Assembly: GCA_018623155.1 (NCBI GenBank)
Contig: JAAZVZ010000004.1
Location: forward strand, 62,001 to 126,000
Source of the DNA: Glaciecola sp.
GTDB taxonomy: Bacteria; Pseudomonadota; Gammaproteobacteria; Enterobacterales; Alteromonadaceae
Length of the DNA stretch: 64,000 nt
Direction: 5' to 3'
This document shows positions 18,102-27,279 of the stretch, piece by piece (the stretch's first letter is position 1; the number at the start of each line of letters is the position of its first letter). The notes beneath the pieces are model-generated. The model did no database searches. It saw only the letters and a program-made list of their open reading frames with translations, and was not told the origin of the DNA. Made by a program: the position numbers and the translations under genes.

Positions 18102-20867
18102 ATGGCCTCATTGAAACACAAACTCAAACTGACATTCATCGCTTCTTCCATTGCATTAGTATTGGTTGGATGCGGTTCAAAAACAGCAGAACAAGCATAC
18201 AAAGATGCTAACCAGATGCTTGCACAAGAGAAGTATGAAAGTGCAGTTATCGAATTGAAACACGCTTTACAACAATCTCCAAACTATGCTGATGCTCGAT
18301 TTTTACTGGGCAAAATTTACATGCAACAACAGTTAATTGAATCGGCTCAAAAAGAATTTGAAAAAGCACAGGCACTGGATAAGTCTAATCCGGAACTAAA
18401 CCTATTGTTAGCAAAAGCGTATCACAAAACCGAAAACCTGGTCGGCTTAGTCAGTTTGGCAGCGCATCCTAACTTTACTGCTGAGCAAGAAGTGCAATTT
18501 GGGTTTTATCGCGTATTTTCATTATTGCGATTAAAAAACCTCCCTGAGGCAGAGGCACTTATTGAGCAATTACAGTCAGTAGCAATTAATACTGAATATA
18601 GCCAACTTATTGATGCATTAGACTATATACAAAGAGCTGAACTCGAAAACGCCAAAACACTATTGTTATCAATGGCAAAAGCATACCCAGAGTCTGTGGA
18701 TTCGCTTGAGATATTGACTCGTGTATACCTGTCAGAAAATAACCTATCAGACGCAACGCCAATCATTGAGCAGTATTTGAAAATTGCACCTGATGATTTA
18801 GAACGCAAATTCATGTTCTCACAAATTTTGTATGAAACAGAGCAATATCAACGGGCATTAACAGAGATAGAAAGCTTGTTAGGAGTGGCACCTAATAATC
18901 CTCGACTCCATCAGTTAAACAGCTTAATTCTTGCTAGCACAGAGCAATTTGAAGAGGCTCTTGAAAGTGCTCTTATGTCATTACAGCAAGGTCTTGATAA
19001 CACGACCATACGTTTTATCGCCGGTATGAGTGCGTTTATGCTGCAAAATTATACCCTTGCAAATGAGCATTTGAGTTTAATTTCCAGTCAAATGCCAGAT
19101 AATCATCCAGGCCTCAAAATGTTAGCAGCGGCACAGTTGAATTTAGGGCACTCATTAGACGCAAATGAACTATTATCGCGCTATACAGGTGTTAAAGAAA
19201 ATGATTCAGAGCTGTTAGCTAAAGCAGGTTTTGATCTGTATAAAGATGGACATATAGCTGAAGCAAAAAATGTGATGGAGCAATTAGAAAAAATATCAGA
19301 CTCGTCGATGGCAAAAACAAAGCTTGGTATTTTAAAGTTGCAACTAAGAGACATAGAAGGCATCGCGGATTTAGAAGCTGCCATTGAGAAAAACCCGAAC
19401 AATCAAAGCGCGATTGAAACGCTTGCAAAGGTTTATGTCAGAACGAATCAATTAGATAAGGCCAATGCACTTGCATTACAGTGGCAGCAAATTCAGCCAA
19501 ATAATCACCAAGGCTTATTGTTAGTAGGGGAGATTGCGTTGAAAAGAGGAGATTTAGATGCCGCCAAATCGGCTTTTGAATCAGCCATTCAGTTAGCACC
19601 CAATGCCGCGCAAACCCATTTGGCGCTTGTGAATATCTATATGGAACAAGAAGATTACGATGGCGCATACAATGTGGTCAAGACGACTTTGGAGCGTTTT
19701 CCAAACAACATAAATGCCATTGCTGCACATTATGTATTGGTCAAAATGCTCAAAAAAGACGTAGACGCCGTTGAGCCATTAAATACGTACTTAATGGCGG
19801 GTAAGGCCTCTACAGACGACAAAATTCTCAGTGCTAATGTGATGCAAAAAGAAGGTATGTTGGATGAGGCGATCAAAATCTTAGAATCTGTAAAAATTGA
19901 CTCATCAACATCCAGAAAATATTGGACTACAAAATCCCGAATCCTATTGCAAAAGAAAGACTTCATATCGCTTGATGAACATTATCAAGAATGGACGAGA
20001 ACGTTACCATCCGACTTGACTGGCTTCATTGGTCGTTTGGTGATGTTTGAACTGAGAAAAGATTTTGCAGGTGGTTTAGATTTTATTGAACAAAACTTCC
20101 AAATCGCGTCGACCAACATCATATCTAAATTAATGCATGCACACTTTGCAACTAAGGAGCGTCGGGTGCAAGTAGCGCGTAGAGTATATGACTCATTGCC
20201 CGAATCCGTTCAAAATACGCCAACTGCACAAGGCGTTTATGCCCGTTTATTATTACTTGAGGGCAAAGTAGAGCAAGCACTGATTCCTGCGAGAGCTGCT
20301 TTTTCTGCAAGACAAAGTGATGACAACTTTAGATCGTTTTACGATGCTTTGCGTTTGAATGGTAAAGACGATGAAGCATATGAAGTGGTCTCTCAATTCA
20401 GTCAGAATAATCCTGACCATTCGCTCGCCAATTTGATTTTGGCGCAAAATTATCTTGTGAATGAACCGTCAAAAGCAGTGGCAAAATATCAAGCGATTGT
20501 CGAAAACCATCCAAAGCATTTTGTTGCGTTAAATAATTTAGCTTATTTACTGACTCAACAATCTCAATATGAACAAGCACTTACATACGCTGAAAGAGCA
20601 TTGGCACTCGCCCCTGACAATATTTCAGTATTAGATACAGTCGCACAAATACACATTGCATTAGATGCCCCCAATCTTGCTTTAGATTATTATGAAAGAG
20701 CGTTTGCACAAGAAGTCAGTAATAAAGAAATTGTCCTGAATTACATTGAAGTCTTACTGCAGAGTAATAAATCACTTATTGCACAAAGAACCATTGACCA
20801 ATATGAGCTCAGTGACCCATTATCGCAGGACCGATTAAACGTACTTAAAGCAAAATACAACCTATAA
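18102..20867 (+). CDS. prsT: TPR-repeat lipoprotein of the PrsT (PEP-CTERM/exosortase-associated) type
   Basis: 921 residues. Starts with a lipoprotein signal: basic n-region, hydrophobic core and lipobox LVGC with the lipid-bearing Cys at residue 24. An in-frame TTG two codons upstream is less likely than this ATG. Nearly all the rest is tetratricopeptide repeats, with phrases such as AQEKYESAVIELKHALQQSP, followed by many 34-residue units to the C terminus. Length, lipobox and repeat layout match the family described as PEP-CTERM system TPR-repeat lipoprotein (PrsT), usually found next to exosortase and prsK/prsR. None of those neighbours is here; it stands alone between deaD and tolC. Assignment rests on pattern memory, so a general TPR outer-membrane assembly lipoprotein remains possible. 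Confidence 0.72.
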   Translation: MASLKHKLKLTFIASSIALVLVGCGSKTAEQAYKDANQMLAQEKYESAVIELKHALQQSPNYADARFLLGKIYMQQQLIESAQKEFEKAQALDKSNPELNLLLAKAYHKTENLVGLVSLAAHPNFTAEQEVQFGFYRVFSLLRLKNLPEAEALIEQLQSVAINTEYSQLIDALDYIQRAELENAKTLLLSMAKAYPESVDSLEILTRVYLSENNLSDATPIIEQYLKIAPDDLERKFMFSQILYETEQYQRALTEIESLLGVAPNNPRLHQLNSLILASTEQFEEALESALMSLQQGLDNTTIRFIAGMSAFMLQNYTLANEHLSLISSQMPDNHPGLKMLAAAQLNLGHSLDANELLSRYTGVKENDSELLAKAGFDLYKDGHIAEAKNVMEQLEKISDSSMAKTKLGILKLQLRDIEGIADLEAAIEKNPNNQSAIETLAKVYVRTNQLDKANALALQWQQIQPNNHQGLLLVGEIALKRGDLDAAKSAFESAIQLAPNAAQTHLALVNIYMEQEDYDGAYNVVKTTLERFPNNINAIAAHYVLVKMLKKDVDAVEPLNTYLMAGKASTDDKILSANVMQKEGMLDEAIKILESVKIDSSTSRKYWTTKSRILLQKKDFISLDEHYQEWTRTLPSDLTGFIGRLVMFELRKDFAGGLDFIEQNFQIASTNIISKLMHAHFATKERRVQVARRVYDSLPESVQNTPTAQGVYARLLLLEGKVEQALIPARAAFSARQSDDNFRSFYDALRLNGKDDEAYEVVSQFSQNNPDHSLANLILAQNYLVNEPSKAVAKYQAIVENHPKHFVALNNLAYLLTQQSQYEQALTYAERALALAPDNISVLDTVAQIHIALDAPNLALDYYERAFAQEVSNKEIVLNYIEVLLQSNKSLIAQRTIDQYELSDPLSQDRLNVLKAKYNL

Positions 20868-20874
20868 ATGGATG

Positions 20875-20903
20875 AAAAAAAGCGGACTCAGTGTCCGCTT
20901 TTT
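20875..20903. terminator. Bidirectional intrinsic terminator
   Basis: Inverted repeat AGCGGAC / GTCCGCT with a five-base loop, flanked by an A run on the left and a T run on the right. It ends both the TPR lipoprotein gene (+) and tolC (-). Confidence 0.88.
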
Positions 20904-20934
20904 GTATATTAGTATAAAGCTTATCTTTAGGGAC

Positions 20935-22260
20935 TTAGTTTGCCGCTGGAACGAGCCCTTGGTTAATGGCGTCTAAATCGGTCACACTTAACGTACCTGC
21001 TGCGCGTTTTAAATTCACAACTGAGGTAATAAAGTCATAACGAGCATTGGCGAGATTTTTACGCGCATTAAACAGATTACGGGTTGAATTCAATACATCC
21101 ACAATGGTCCTGGTACCAACGTCAAATCCGGCTTCGGTTGCGCGAAGCGCACTTTCTGCCGAAACGACAGCTTGTTCAAACGCTTTGATAGTCGAAACGT
21201 TTGCTCGGATATCATTAAACGAGTTTCGGACATTGCGTACAGTCGCACGATAGGTTTGCTCCAGTGTTTCACTTTCGGCAACAAACTGCGAACGCGCTGA
21301 ATCAGTGCGAGCCGTTGTCGCAAAACCTGAAAAAATCGGCACGTTCATTGTGACGCCAAGTGAGGAACTATTGGTTCGAGCTAAATCAATATTGTTGCTC
21401 TCAACATCAGTGCCACTTAGAGAGCCAGATAATGATAATGTCGGATAGTTACCAGCCTTAGCGCTGTCAATACCAGCCTTGGCAATATCTACCGCGAATT
21501 GTGCAGCTTGCAGTTCTAAGTTATTTTGTTTAGCAAGTGTCAACCAATCTTCAACATTCGCTGGGCTGGGCGTTACGGCACTGAAAGTATCTGTATTCAG
21601 CACATTTACATTGTTGTAGAAAACGCCAGTGATCTCACGAAGTTGCTCCTTGCGAAGCTCAAGTGCATTGAGCGCACGAATTTCAGAGGCGACCGTTGTA
21701 TCAAAGTTTGCCTGTGCTTCATGAACGTCAGTAATGGCAGTCAAGCCGACTTCAAAACGCTGTTTGGTTTGCTCAAGCTGACGCTCAATGGCGCGTTTTT
21801 CCGCTTGTACAAATTCAACATTGTCTTGTGCGCGTAAAATATTTAAATAGGCATCGACTACACGAGTAATTAACCCTTGTAGTGTCGCAGCATAGTTAGC
21901 TTCCGCTTGCTGCGCCGATTTTTCTGCTCGGTCTAAACCAATATAGTTTGCATGATCGTATAATGACATGCTCAAGCCGAGGCTGTAATTTAGGGCATTT
22001 CTTTCAGTAGAAGAAACTTCTGTTGCGGAAAGAGGCGTTTCGGAATCTGACATTGAATAGCCAATTTGACCAGAGATTTTAGGTAACAGCGCTGAGCGAG
22101 AAAGAGTCACGCCAGCAAACGCAGTGTCACGAATGGCTTTAGCGCGATTGACGACTGGATCCTTTGCCAATGCCTGGGCATAAATTTCAGATAAATCTTG
22201 TGCTTGAGCGACACCGCATAAGGCAACACCGATAAACACATTGAGAAGGGTTTTTTTCAT
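20935..22260 (-). CDS. tolC: Outer-membrane efflux channel TolC
   Basis: 441 residues. Trimeric outer-membrane exit duct used by drug efflux pumps and type I secretion. It begins with a signal peptide (MKKTLLNVFIGVALCGVAQA, then QDLSEIY) and contains two outer-membrane-efflux repeats of about 200 residues each, rich in Ala, Asn and Gln. Typical phrases are LPKISGQIGYS, YLNILRAQDNV and, in the second repeat, NYPTLSLSGSLSGT and NVPIFSGFATTAR. I start at ATG 22260, since GGATAGAG lies just upstream; an in-frame GTG four codons earlier would include that site. Divergent from nudF, as in E. coli. Confidence 0.94.
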   Translation of the reverse strand: MKKTLLNVFIGVALCGVAQAQDLSEIYAQALAKDPVVNRAKAIRDTAFAGVTLSRSALLPKISGQIGYSMSDSETPLSATEVSSTERNALNYSLGLSMSLYDHANYIGLDRAEKSAQQAEANYAATLQGLITRVVDAYLNILRAQDNVEFVQAEKRAIERQLEQTKQRFEVGLTAITDVHEAQANFDTTVASEIRALNALELRKEQLREITGVFYNNVNVLNTDTFSAVTPSPANVEDWLTLAKQNNLELQAAQFAVDIAKAGIDSAKAGNYPTLSLSGSLSGTDVESNNIDLARTNSSSLGVTMNVPIFSGFATTARTDSARSQFVAESETLEQTYRATVRNVRNSFNDIRANVSTIKAFEQAVVSAESALRATEAGFDVGTRTIVDVLNSTRNLFNARKNLANARYDFITSVVNLKRAAGTLSVTDLDAINQGLVPAAN

Positions 22261-22304
22261 GGCTCTATCCACGTACTATGTTTAATTCCATTGAGTTACG
22301 TTAA

Positions 22305-22322
22305 AGTGTAAAAAATTACACT
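22305..22322. promoter_or_regulatory. Palindrome between tolC and nudF, possible operator
   Basis: AGTGTAA / TTACACT around AAAA, a perfect 7-bp inverted repeat located 45 bases before tolC and 71 before nudF. AT-rich promoter-like sequence surrounds it. No known regulator is matched. Confidence 0.4.
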
Positions 22323-22392
22323 GAATTGATAAATCTTTTTACTGTCACTTTATCGGGTTATGTGTAACAGAATGTAAGGAAAAAAGAAACAA

Positions 22393-23019
22393 ATGATGAA
22401 AATCCAAAGGTTTACTCACGATGATGTGCAAGTGACACACACTGAAACTGCGTATCGTGGATTTTTCAAAATGATGCGTTATCAATTACAGCATAAGCTA
22501 TTTGCTGGTGGTTGGTCCAAGTCGATTCAAAGAGAGATGTTTGAGCGGGGGCATGCAGTCGCACTCTTACCTTATGATCCGGTGACCGATGAATTTGTAT
22601 TGATCCAGCAGTTTCGCCTAGGTGCAATGGCAACATGCGATAATCCTTGGTTAGTTGAAGTCATCGCAGGTATGATCGACGAGGGCTATAGTGCAGAGGA
22701 TGTGTGTCACAAAGAAGCGATGGAAGAAGCGGGTATCAGCTTAACGCATTTGCAGCGGGTCACCAGTTATTTATCAAGCCCAGGGGGAACAACTGAGCGT
22801 ATTGATATCTTTGTGGCGCGAACAGATAGTCGTGTTGCAGATGGAGTGCATGGTTGCATAGATGAAGCCGAGGATATCAAAGTGTTACGAGTCAAACGAG
22901 AAGACGCGCGGCAGTGGCTCAATAACGGCATCATGAATAATGCGGCCGGGATCATCGCGTTACAACATTTTTTCTTAAACGAAGCTAAGCTCATTAATGC
23001 TCTGAACACTCATGCATAA
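22393..23019 (+). CDS. nudF: ADP-ribose pyrophosphatase NudF
   Basis: 208 residues. Nudix hydrolase splitting ADP-ribose to AMP and ribose 5-phosphate. The N-terminal swap strands (RGFFKMMRYQLQHKLFAGG) and RGHAVALLPYDP match NudF. The Nudix box (GMIDEGYSAEDVCHKEAMEE, then AGI) keeps the metal-binding EAMEE. However, two normally fixed positions differ: the GX5E glutamate is Tyr and the Arg of REUXEE is Lys. These two positions usually form a salt bridge, so both halves of it are changed together. First of the nudF-yqiB-yqiA-parE run; yqiB overlaps its end by 8 bases. Confidence 0.92.
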   Translation: MMKIQRFTHDDVQVTHTETAYRGFFKMMRYQLQHKLFAGGWSKSIQREMFERGHAVALLPYDPVTDEFVLIQQFRLGAMATCDNPWLVEVIAGMIDEGYSAEDVCHKEAMEEAGISLTHLQRVTSYLSSPGGTTERIDIFVARTDSRVADGVHGCIDEAEDIKVLRVKREDARQWLNNGIMNNAAGIIALQHFFLNEAKLINALNTHA

Positions 23020-23440
23020 GAAAAACCCCATCAAACGAAAATATGTACCACATTTGCCAAGTCTGTTGGCCATGGGAGAGCACAATTATGGAAAATTGAT
23101 GATGCTCCTCCCAGAAGTAGATGAAGTGAATTTAGAATATGAGTTTTCGATTAATGAAGCGCTCACGTATCGTATAGCGATAAAAGATGCGGCGCGTTAC
23201 ACCACAACAATTGACATCGCACAAGTTGCCAAAAATCTACCAAAATTTTTACTACCATCTCTTACCGTTCGGTTATATCATGATGTTCGCAGTGCAGAAG
23301 TGTTGGCTGCGCAAAATATTGGGCGTATTAAAGCAAGTTACGATTACCCTAATTTGCATATGCACCAAAAAAATGAAAAGTTTATGGTCAATGTATTTTT
23401 GACTGAATGGCTGACATTTTGTATGCAACATCAATCATAA
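23012..23440 (+). CDS. yqiB: Conserved DUF1249 protein YqiB
   Basis: 142 residues, similar in size and in the KYVPHLPSLLAMGEHNYGKL N terminus to E. coli YqiB (DUF1249), a soluble cytoplasmic protein of unknown function. The central part is rich in Tyr and Arg (YRIAIKDAARYTTTIDI, VRLYHDVRSAEVL). It starts inside nudF (8-base overlap) and lies 17 bases before yqiA. In E. coli, cpdA (cAMP phosphodiesterase) lies between yqiB and yqiA; here it is absent. No catalytic motif can be named. Confidence 0.88.
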   Translation: MHKKNPIKRKYVPHLPSLLAMGEHNYGKLMMLLPEVDEVNLEYEFSINEALTYRIAIKDAARYTTTIDIAQVAKNLPKFLLPSLTVRLYHDVRSAEVLAAQNIGRIKASYDYPNLHMHQKNEKFMVNVFLTEWLTFCMQHQS

Positions 23441-23457
23441 CCGCCGAGGGAAAACTG

Positions 23458-24042
23458 ATGGCAGGTTCAATACTCTACTTACATGGATTTCTCAGTTCGC
23501 CGAAATCCTCTAAAGCATGCGAGACCTTTGAATACCTTCAACAATACCACCCTAAAGTGCGTTTTGTTGCACCACAATTAAGTGGGATCCCAGCAAAGGC
23601 TTGGCAACAAGCTCAAGAGGCGATGAGCGGTGTGAAAGAAGACGTCATTGGTATCATGGGGAGCTCTATGGGAGGGTTTCTTGCGACGCTGTTAGCCGAA
23701 AGATACCAGTGCAAAGCGAGTATTATTAATCCAGCCGTAGCACCACATATTCTGTTCCCTGATTATTTAGGTCATCACGTCAATCCGTATACACAAGAAT
23801 CCTTTGAACTGACTGCAGAGGACATTCGTTTGGTCGAGAAACTCGTAGTGAATCAACTGGTTCAGCCTCAAAATTACCAAGTATTTTTGCAGACTGCAGA
23901 TGAGGTGCTCGATTATCGCTTGGCACAAGTATTGTATGCGCAATCTAATCTTCATGTTGTACAAGGTGGTGATCATGCCTATCAAAATTTCGCAAGTGAG
24001 TTACCTAAGATCATGCGATTTATGGGGTTAACCAAGTCTTAA
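23458..24042 (+). CDS. yqiA: Alpha/beta-hydrolase esterase YqiA
   Basis: 194 residues from the ATG preceded by GAGGG; a longer in-frame extension overlapping yqiB is not needed. Starts AGSILYLHGFLSSPKSSKA, the hallmark of the YqiA/UPF0227 esterases. Catalytic residues can be seen: nucleophile Ser in IMGSSMGGFLATLLAE, and His in GGDHAYQNF near the C terminus, with an Asp in QTADEVLDYR. The E. coli protein hydrolyses short-chain acyl esters; the physiological substrate is unknown. parE follows after 75 bases. Confidence 0.9.
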   Translation: MAGSILYLHGFLSSPKSSKACETFEYLQQYHPKVRFVAPQLSGIPAKAWQQAQEAMSGVKEDVIGIMGSSMGGFLATLLAERYQCKASIINPAVAPHILFPDYLGHHVNPYTQESFELTAEDIRLVEKLVVNQLVQPQNYQVFLQTADEVLDYRLAQVLYAQSNLHVVQGGDHAYQNFASELPKIMRFMGLTKS

Positions 24043-24117
24043 TTGCTCAACGCGACAACTATTGGTAATATCGCCTTATTCTCAGCGTCATAATTCTTAT
24101 AAAAGCGTAATTACCTC

Positions 24118-26007
24118 ATGTCGAATCAATATACCGCAGATGCCATTGAAGTTCTTAACGGATTAGAACCAGTTAAGCGTCGACCAGGGATGTATACAGA
24201 CACCACTCGGCCCAATCACCTCGGACAAGAAGTCATTGATAATTCTGTTGATGAAGCACTTGCAGGTCATGCACGTTCAGTCAAAGTTATTTTACACGAT
24301 GATAATTCATTAGAAGTCCATGATGATGGTCGGGGTATGCCTGTTGATATTCACCCAGAGGAAAAGATCTCAGGCGTAGAACTCATCATGACCAAGCTCC
24401 ATGCAGGGGGAAAATTCTCCAATAAAAACTACGAGTTTTCGGGTGGTTTACACGGTGTGGGGATTTCGGTAGTAAATGCACTATCAACTCGAGTCGAAGT
24501 CACGATTCGTCGCGAGGCGAAGGTTTATCAAATTGTGTTTGCAAACGGTGACAAAGTACAAGACTTAGCTGTCATCGATACATGCGGTCAGCGCAACACC
24601 GGTACGTCCGTTCGTTTTTGGCCAGATCCGCAGTATTTTGATTCTGACAAATTCAGCGTGCGTCAACTTACTCATAATCTTCGAGCTAAAGCAGTATTAT
24701 GTCCCGGGCTGCGCATACGCTTAGACAATAAAATCAGCAAAGAAACGACCGAATGGTACTATGAGGATGGCTTACGTGATTACTTGTTAAGTTCGGTAAA
24801 AGACTGCATTACACTCCCCGAAGATGAGCCGTTTGTCGGCACCTTCTCAGCCAATTCAGAGGTGGCTGATTGGGCTGTATTATGGTTACCTGAAGGTGGT
24901 GATATGGTTACTGAAAGTTATGTTAACCTGATTCCAACCGCTCAGGGTGGTACGCATGTTAATGGTTTGCGTCAAGGTTTACTTGAATCTATGCGAGAGT
25001 TCTGCGAATTCCGTAACCTGTTACCTCGTGGGGTAAAGCTAACCCCTGATGATATTTGGGACCGTTGTGCCTATATTCTGTCGACTAAAATGCAAGATCC
25101 GCAATTTGCAGGGCAAACCAAAGAGCGTTTATCTTCGCGTCAAGCAGCGGCTTTTGTGTCTGGTGTGGTAAAAGATGCGTTTAGCTTATGGCTAAATCAA
25201 CACACTGACGTTGCAGAATTACTAGCTGAGATGTGCATCAGTAATGCGCAAAAGCGTTTGCGTCAAAGCAAAAAAGTGGCGCGCAAGAAAGTGACGCAAG
25301 GCCCAGCATTACCGGGGAAACTCACCGATTGTTCATCGCAAGACAACGACCGTACTGAACTATTTTTGGTCGAGGGTGACTCTGCTGGTGGGTCGGCAAA
25401 GCAGGCTCGTGACAGAGAGTTTCAAGCAATTATGCCGCTGCGAGGTAAGATCCTCAATTCTTGGGAAGTCGATTCTTCTCAAGTACTCGCCTCACAAGAG
25501 ATCCACGATATATCAGTAGCACTTGGTATTGATCCAGATTCTGAAGATTTATCCGGTCTGCGCTATGGTAAAATTTGTATTTTGGCCGATGCTGATTCTG
25601 ATGGTCTGCACATCGCCACATTGTTATGCGCTTTATTCGTCAAACATTTCCGTACGCTAGTTGAGCAAGGACATGTCTATGTAGCGATGCCTCCCTTGTT
25701 CAGAATTGATGTGGGTAAAGAAGTTTATTATGCACTGGATGAGAGTGAAAAGCAGGGCGTATTGGACCGTATTGAAGCTGAGAAAAAACGCGGTAAAGTC
25801 AACGTGCAACGATTCAAAGGTCTTGGTGAAATGAACCCACTGCAACTTCGCGAGACAACTATGGATCCCAATACCCGCCGTTTAGTACAACTCACCATTG
25901 ATGATGCTCAAGGCATGCTTGAGTTGATGGATATGCTGTTGGCGAAGAAGCGTTCAGGAGACCGCAAAGAGTGGCTAGAAAGCAAAGGAAACTTGGCTGA
26001 AGTGTAG
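24118..26007 (+). CDS. parE: DNA topoisomerase IV subunit B ParE
   Basis: 629 residues. ATPase subunit of topoisomerase IV, which unlinks daughter chromosomes. The GHKL ATPase fold shows EVIDNSVDEALAGH and GRGMPVDIHP, plus GGLHGVGISVVNALS. The transducer region follows, then the TOPRIM domain with LVEGDSAGGSAKQARDR, PLRGKILN and DADSDGLHI. The C terminus ends GDRKEWLESKGNL. Size and order are those of E. coli ParE. No strong ribosome site is seen before the ATG. The next gene begins directly after the stop (TAG-ATG), so it is translated from the same message. parC is not in this window. Confidence 0.96.
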   Translation: MSNQYTADAIEVLNGLEPVKRRPGMYTDTTRPNHLGQEVIDNSVDEALAGHARSVKVILHDDNSLEVHDDGRGMPVDIHPEEKISGVELIMTKLHAGGKFSNKNYEFSGGLHGVGISVVNALSTRVEVTIRREAKVYQIVFANGDKVQDLAVIDTCGQRNTGTSVRFWPDPQYFDSDKFSVRQLTHNLRAKAVLCPGLRIRLDNKISKETTEWYYEDGLRDYLLSSVKDCITLPEDEPFVGTFSANSEVADWAVLWLPEGGDMVTESYVNLIPTAQGGTHVNGLRQGLLESMREFCEFRNLLPRGVKLTPDDIWDRCAYILSTKMQDPQFAGQTKERLSSRQAAAFVSGVVKDAFSLWLNQHTDVAELLAEMCISNAQKRLRQSKKVARKKVTQGPALPGKLTDCSSQDNDRTELFLVEGDSAGGSAKQARDREFQAIMPLRGKILNSWEVDSSQVLASQEIHDISVALGIDPDSEDLSGLRYGKICILADADSDGLHIATLLCALFVKHFRTLVEQGHVYVAMPPLFRIDVGKEVYYALDESEKQGVLDRIEAEKKRGKVNVQRFKGLGEMNPLQLRETTMDPNTRRLVQLTIDDAQGMLELMDMLLAKKRSGDRKEWLESKGNLAEV

Positions 26008-27279
26008 ATGTTGAAAGCACTAAAAAAAACGGTTATTGCCCTAATTGCTACTCTAGTTTTAGTAGGCTTTGTGGTACTGGAGGGCAGTCCGTTAGTCAGT
26101 GTTAACTCGGCTGAACAGGTTGAAGATGCTCAATTAGTTAATCATCTTCTCGAAGATATCAAACAGTTACTCGAGTACGATAGCGCTTATCATGATTTAG
26201 TGTTAACCACGGCGCAAATTAATAGTTTGTTAGGCTTTTTGAAACGTGCCCATCAGCCTTTATCAGCGGGATTTTATACTCAAGATGATTTTGGACGATT
26301 ATTTGTCACCTACGAATTCACAGTCTTTGGTATCACTCGCTATCTCAACTTTGAGTTGCAATTAGCCTCTGGCGATAGAGCGTACATTAAACGAGCCAAA
26401 ATAGGCAAAATCCCCTTGCCTGGCAATGCGTTGTTATCGCTTACCCGGTGGGGTGTCAATCAATATACCCGTTCTGATGTTGCCAATATCGCTTATAACA
26501 CCCTACAAAGGATTACCTTTAGCGACCAAAACGTGACCTTGCTTGTCGCACCAACCGAACCATTACTACAAGAATTGAAGCTCGTCCAAGCGCGAATGGG
26601 ACAGCAATCGCCTGATTTATTAGATTCAAAAGTCGGTCATTATTTGGATTACCTGGTTAATAATCACAAGGTAATCGAAAACAATGGGCGCTCACTAGCT
26701 CCTTACATTCGAGAAATTTTTTTGGAAGCAAAAATTCAATCTCAATATGGAGACCCTGTTTTAGAAAACAAAGCGGCGATTTTGGCGTTGACGATTTTTT
26801 TAGGTGATAATCGTTTTATCCGTTTGTTTAATCTCGATGACCAAAATGAGTATCGAGCTGGGCCAAAGAAAGCAGTCACCCTTAATCATCGACGAGACTT
26901 AGCCCTGCATTTTTTATTCTCAGCGAGTATTGAATTGTTGTCGGCGAAAAGTGTTTCGATTGCCGTTGGTGAATTTAAAGAGTTGATGGACCGAGCTGAA
27001 GACGGAACAGGTTATAGTTTTGTTGATTTGGCAGCAGACAAGGCTGGCATTGCTTTTGCGATCTATGCAACTGAACCAAATAGTGCAGAGGGATTGCAAA
27101 CATTACTAGCTCAAAAAGCTGATGAATCGTTGTATTTTCCAAGCGTAGATGACCTGCCTGAAGGCTTAAAAATGAATAGGTTTGCCGAACAGTTTAAAAA
27201 CGTCGATAGTCCTGAGTATCAAGCAGAATTCGAACTGATCATTAAGCGAATTAATGAGTTGCCTATCAGTCAGCTTTAA
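26008..27279 (+). CDS. Unknown membrane-anchored protein translated directly behind parE
   Basis: 423 residues, not recognised. One N-terminal hydrophobic segment (about residues 7-27, KKTVIALIATLVLVGFVVLE) with positive charges before it and no lipobox or clear cleavage site suggests an inner-membrane anchor with a large periplasmic part. The remainder is soluble looking, with mixed helices and strands (LTTAQINSLLGFLKRAH, YLNFELQLASGDRAYIKRAKIGKIPLP, split here across two motifs). The ATG follows the parE stop with no gap, implying coexpression with topoisomerase IV. Its end overlaps a convergent small gene by 14 bases. The C-terminal half, from about residue 290, contains HRRDLALHFLFSAS. 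No catalytic motif is evident. Confidence 0.8.
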   Translation: MLKALKKTVIALIATLVLVGFVVLEGSPLVSVNSAEQVEDAQLVNHLLEDIKQLLEYDSAYHDLVLTTAQINSLLGFLKRAHQPLSAGFYTQDDFGRLFVTYEFTVFGITRYLNFELQLASGDRAYIKRAKIGKIPLPGNALLSLTRWGVNQYTRSDVANIAYNTLQRITFSDQNVTLLVAPTEPLLQELKLVQARMGQQSPDLLDSKVGHYLDYLVNNHKVIENNGRSLAPYIREIFLEAKIQSQYGDPVLENKAAILALTIFLGDNRFIRLFNLDDQNEYRAGPKKAVTLNHRRDLALHFLFSASIELLSAKSVSIAVGEFKELMDRAEDGTGYSFVDLAADKAGIAFAIYATEPNSAEGLQTLLAQKADESLYFPSVDDLPEGLKMNRFAEQFKNVDSPEYQAEFELIIKRINELPISQL

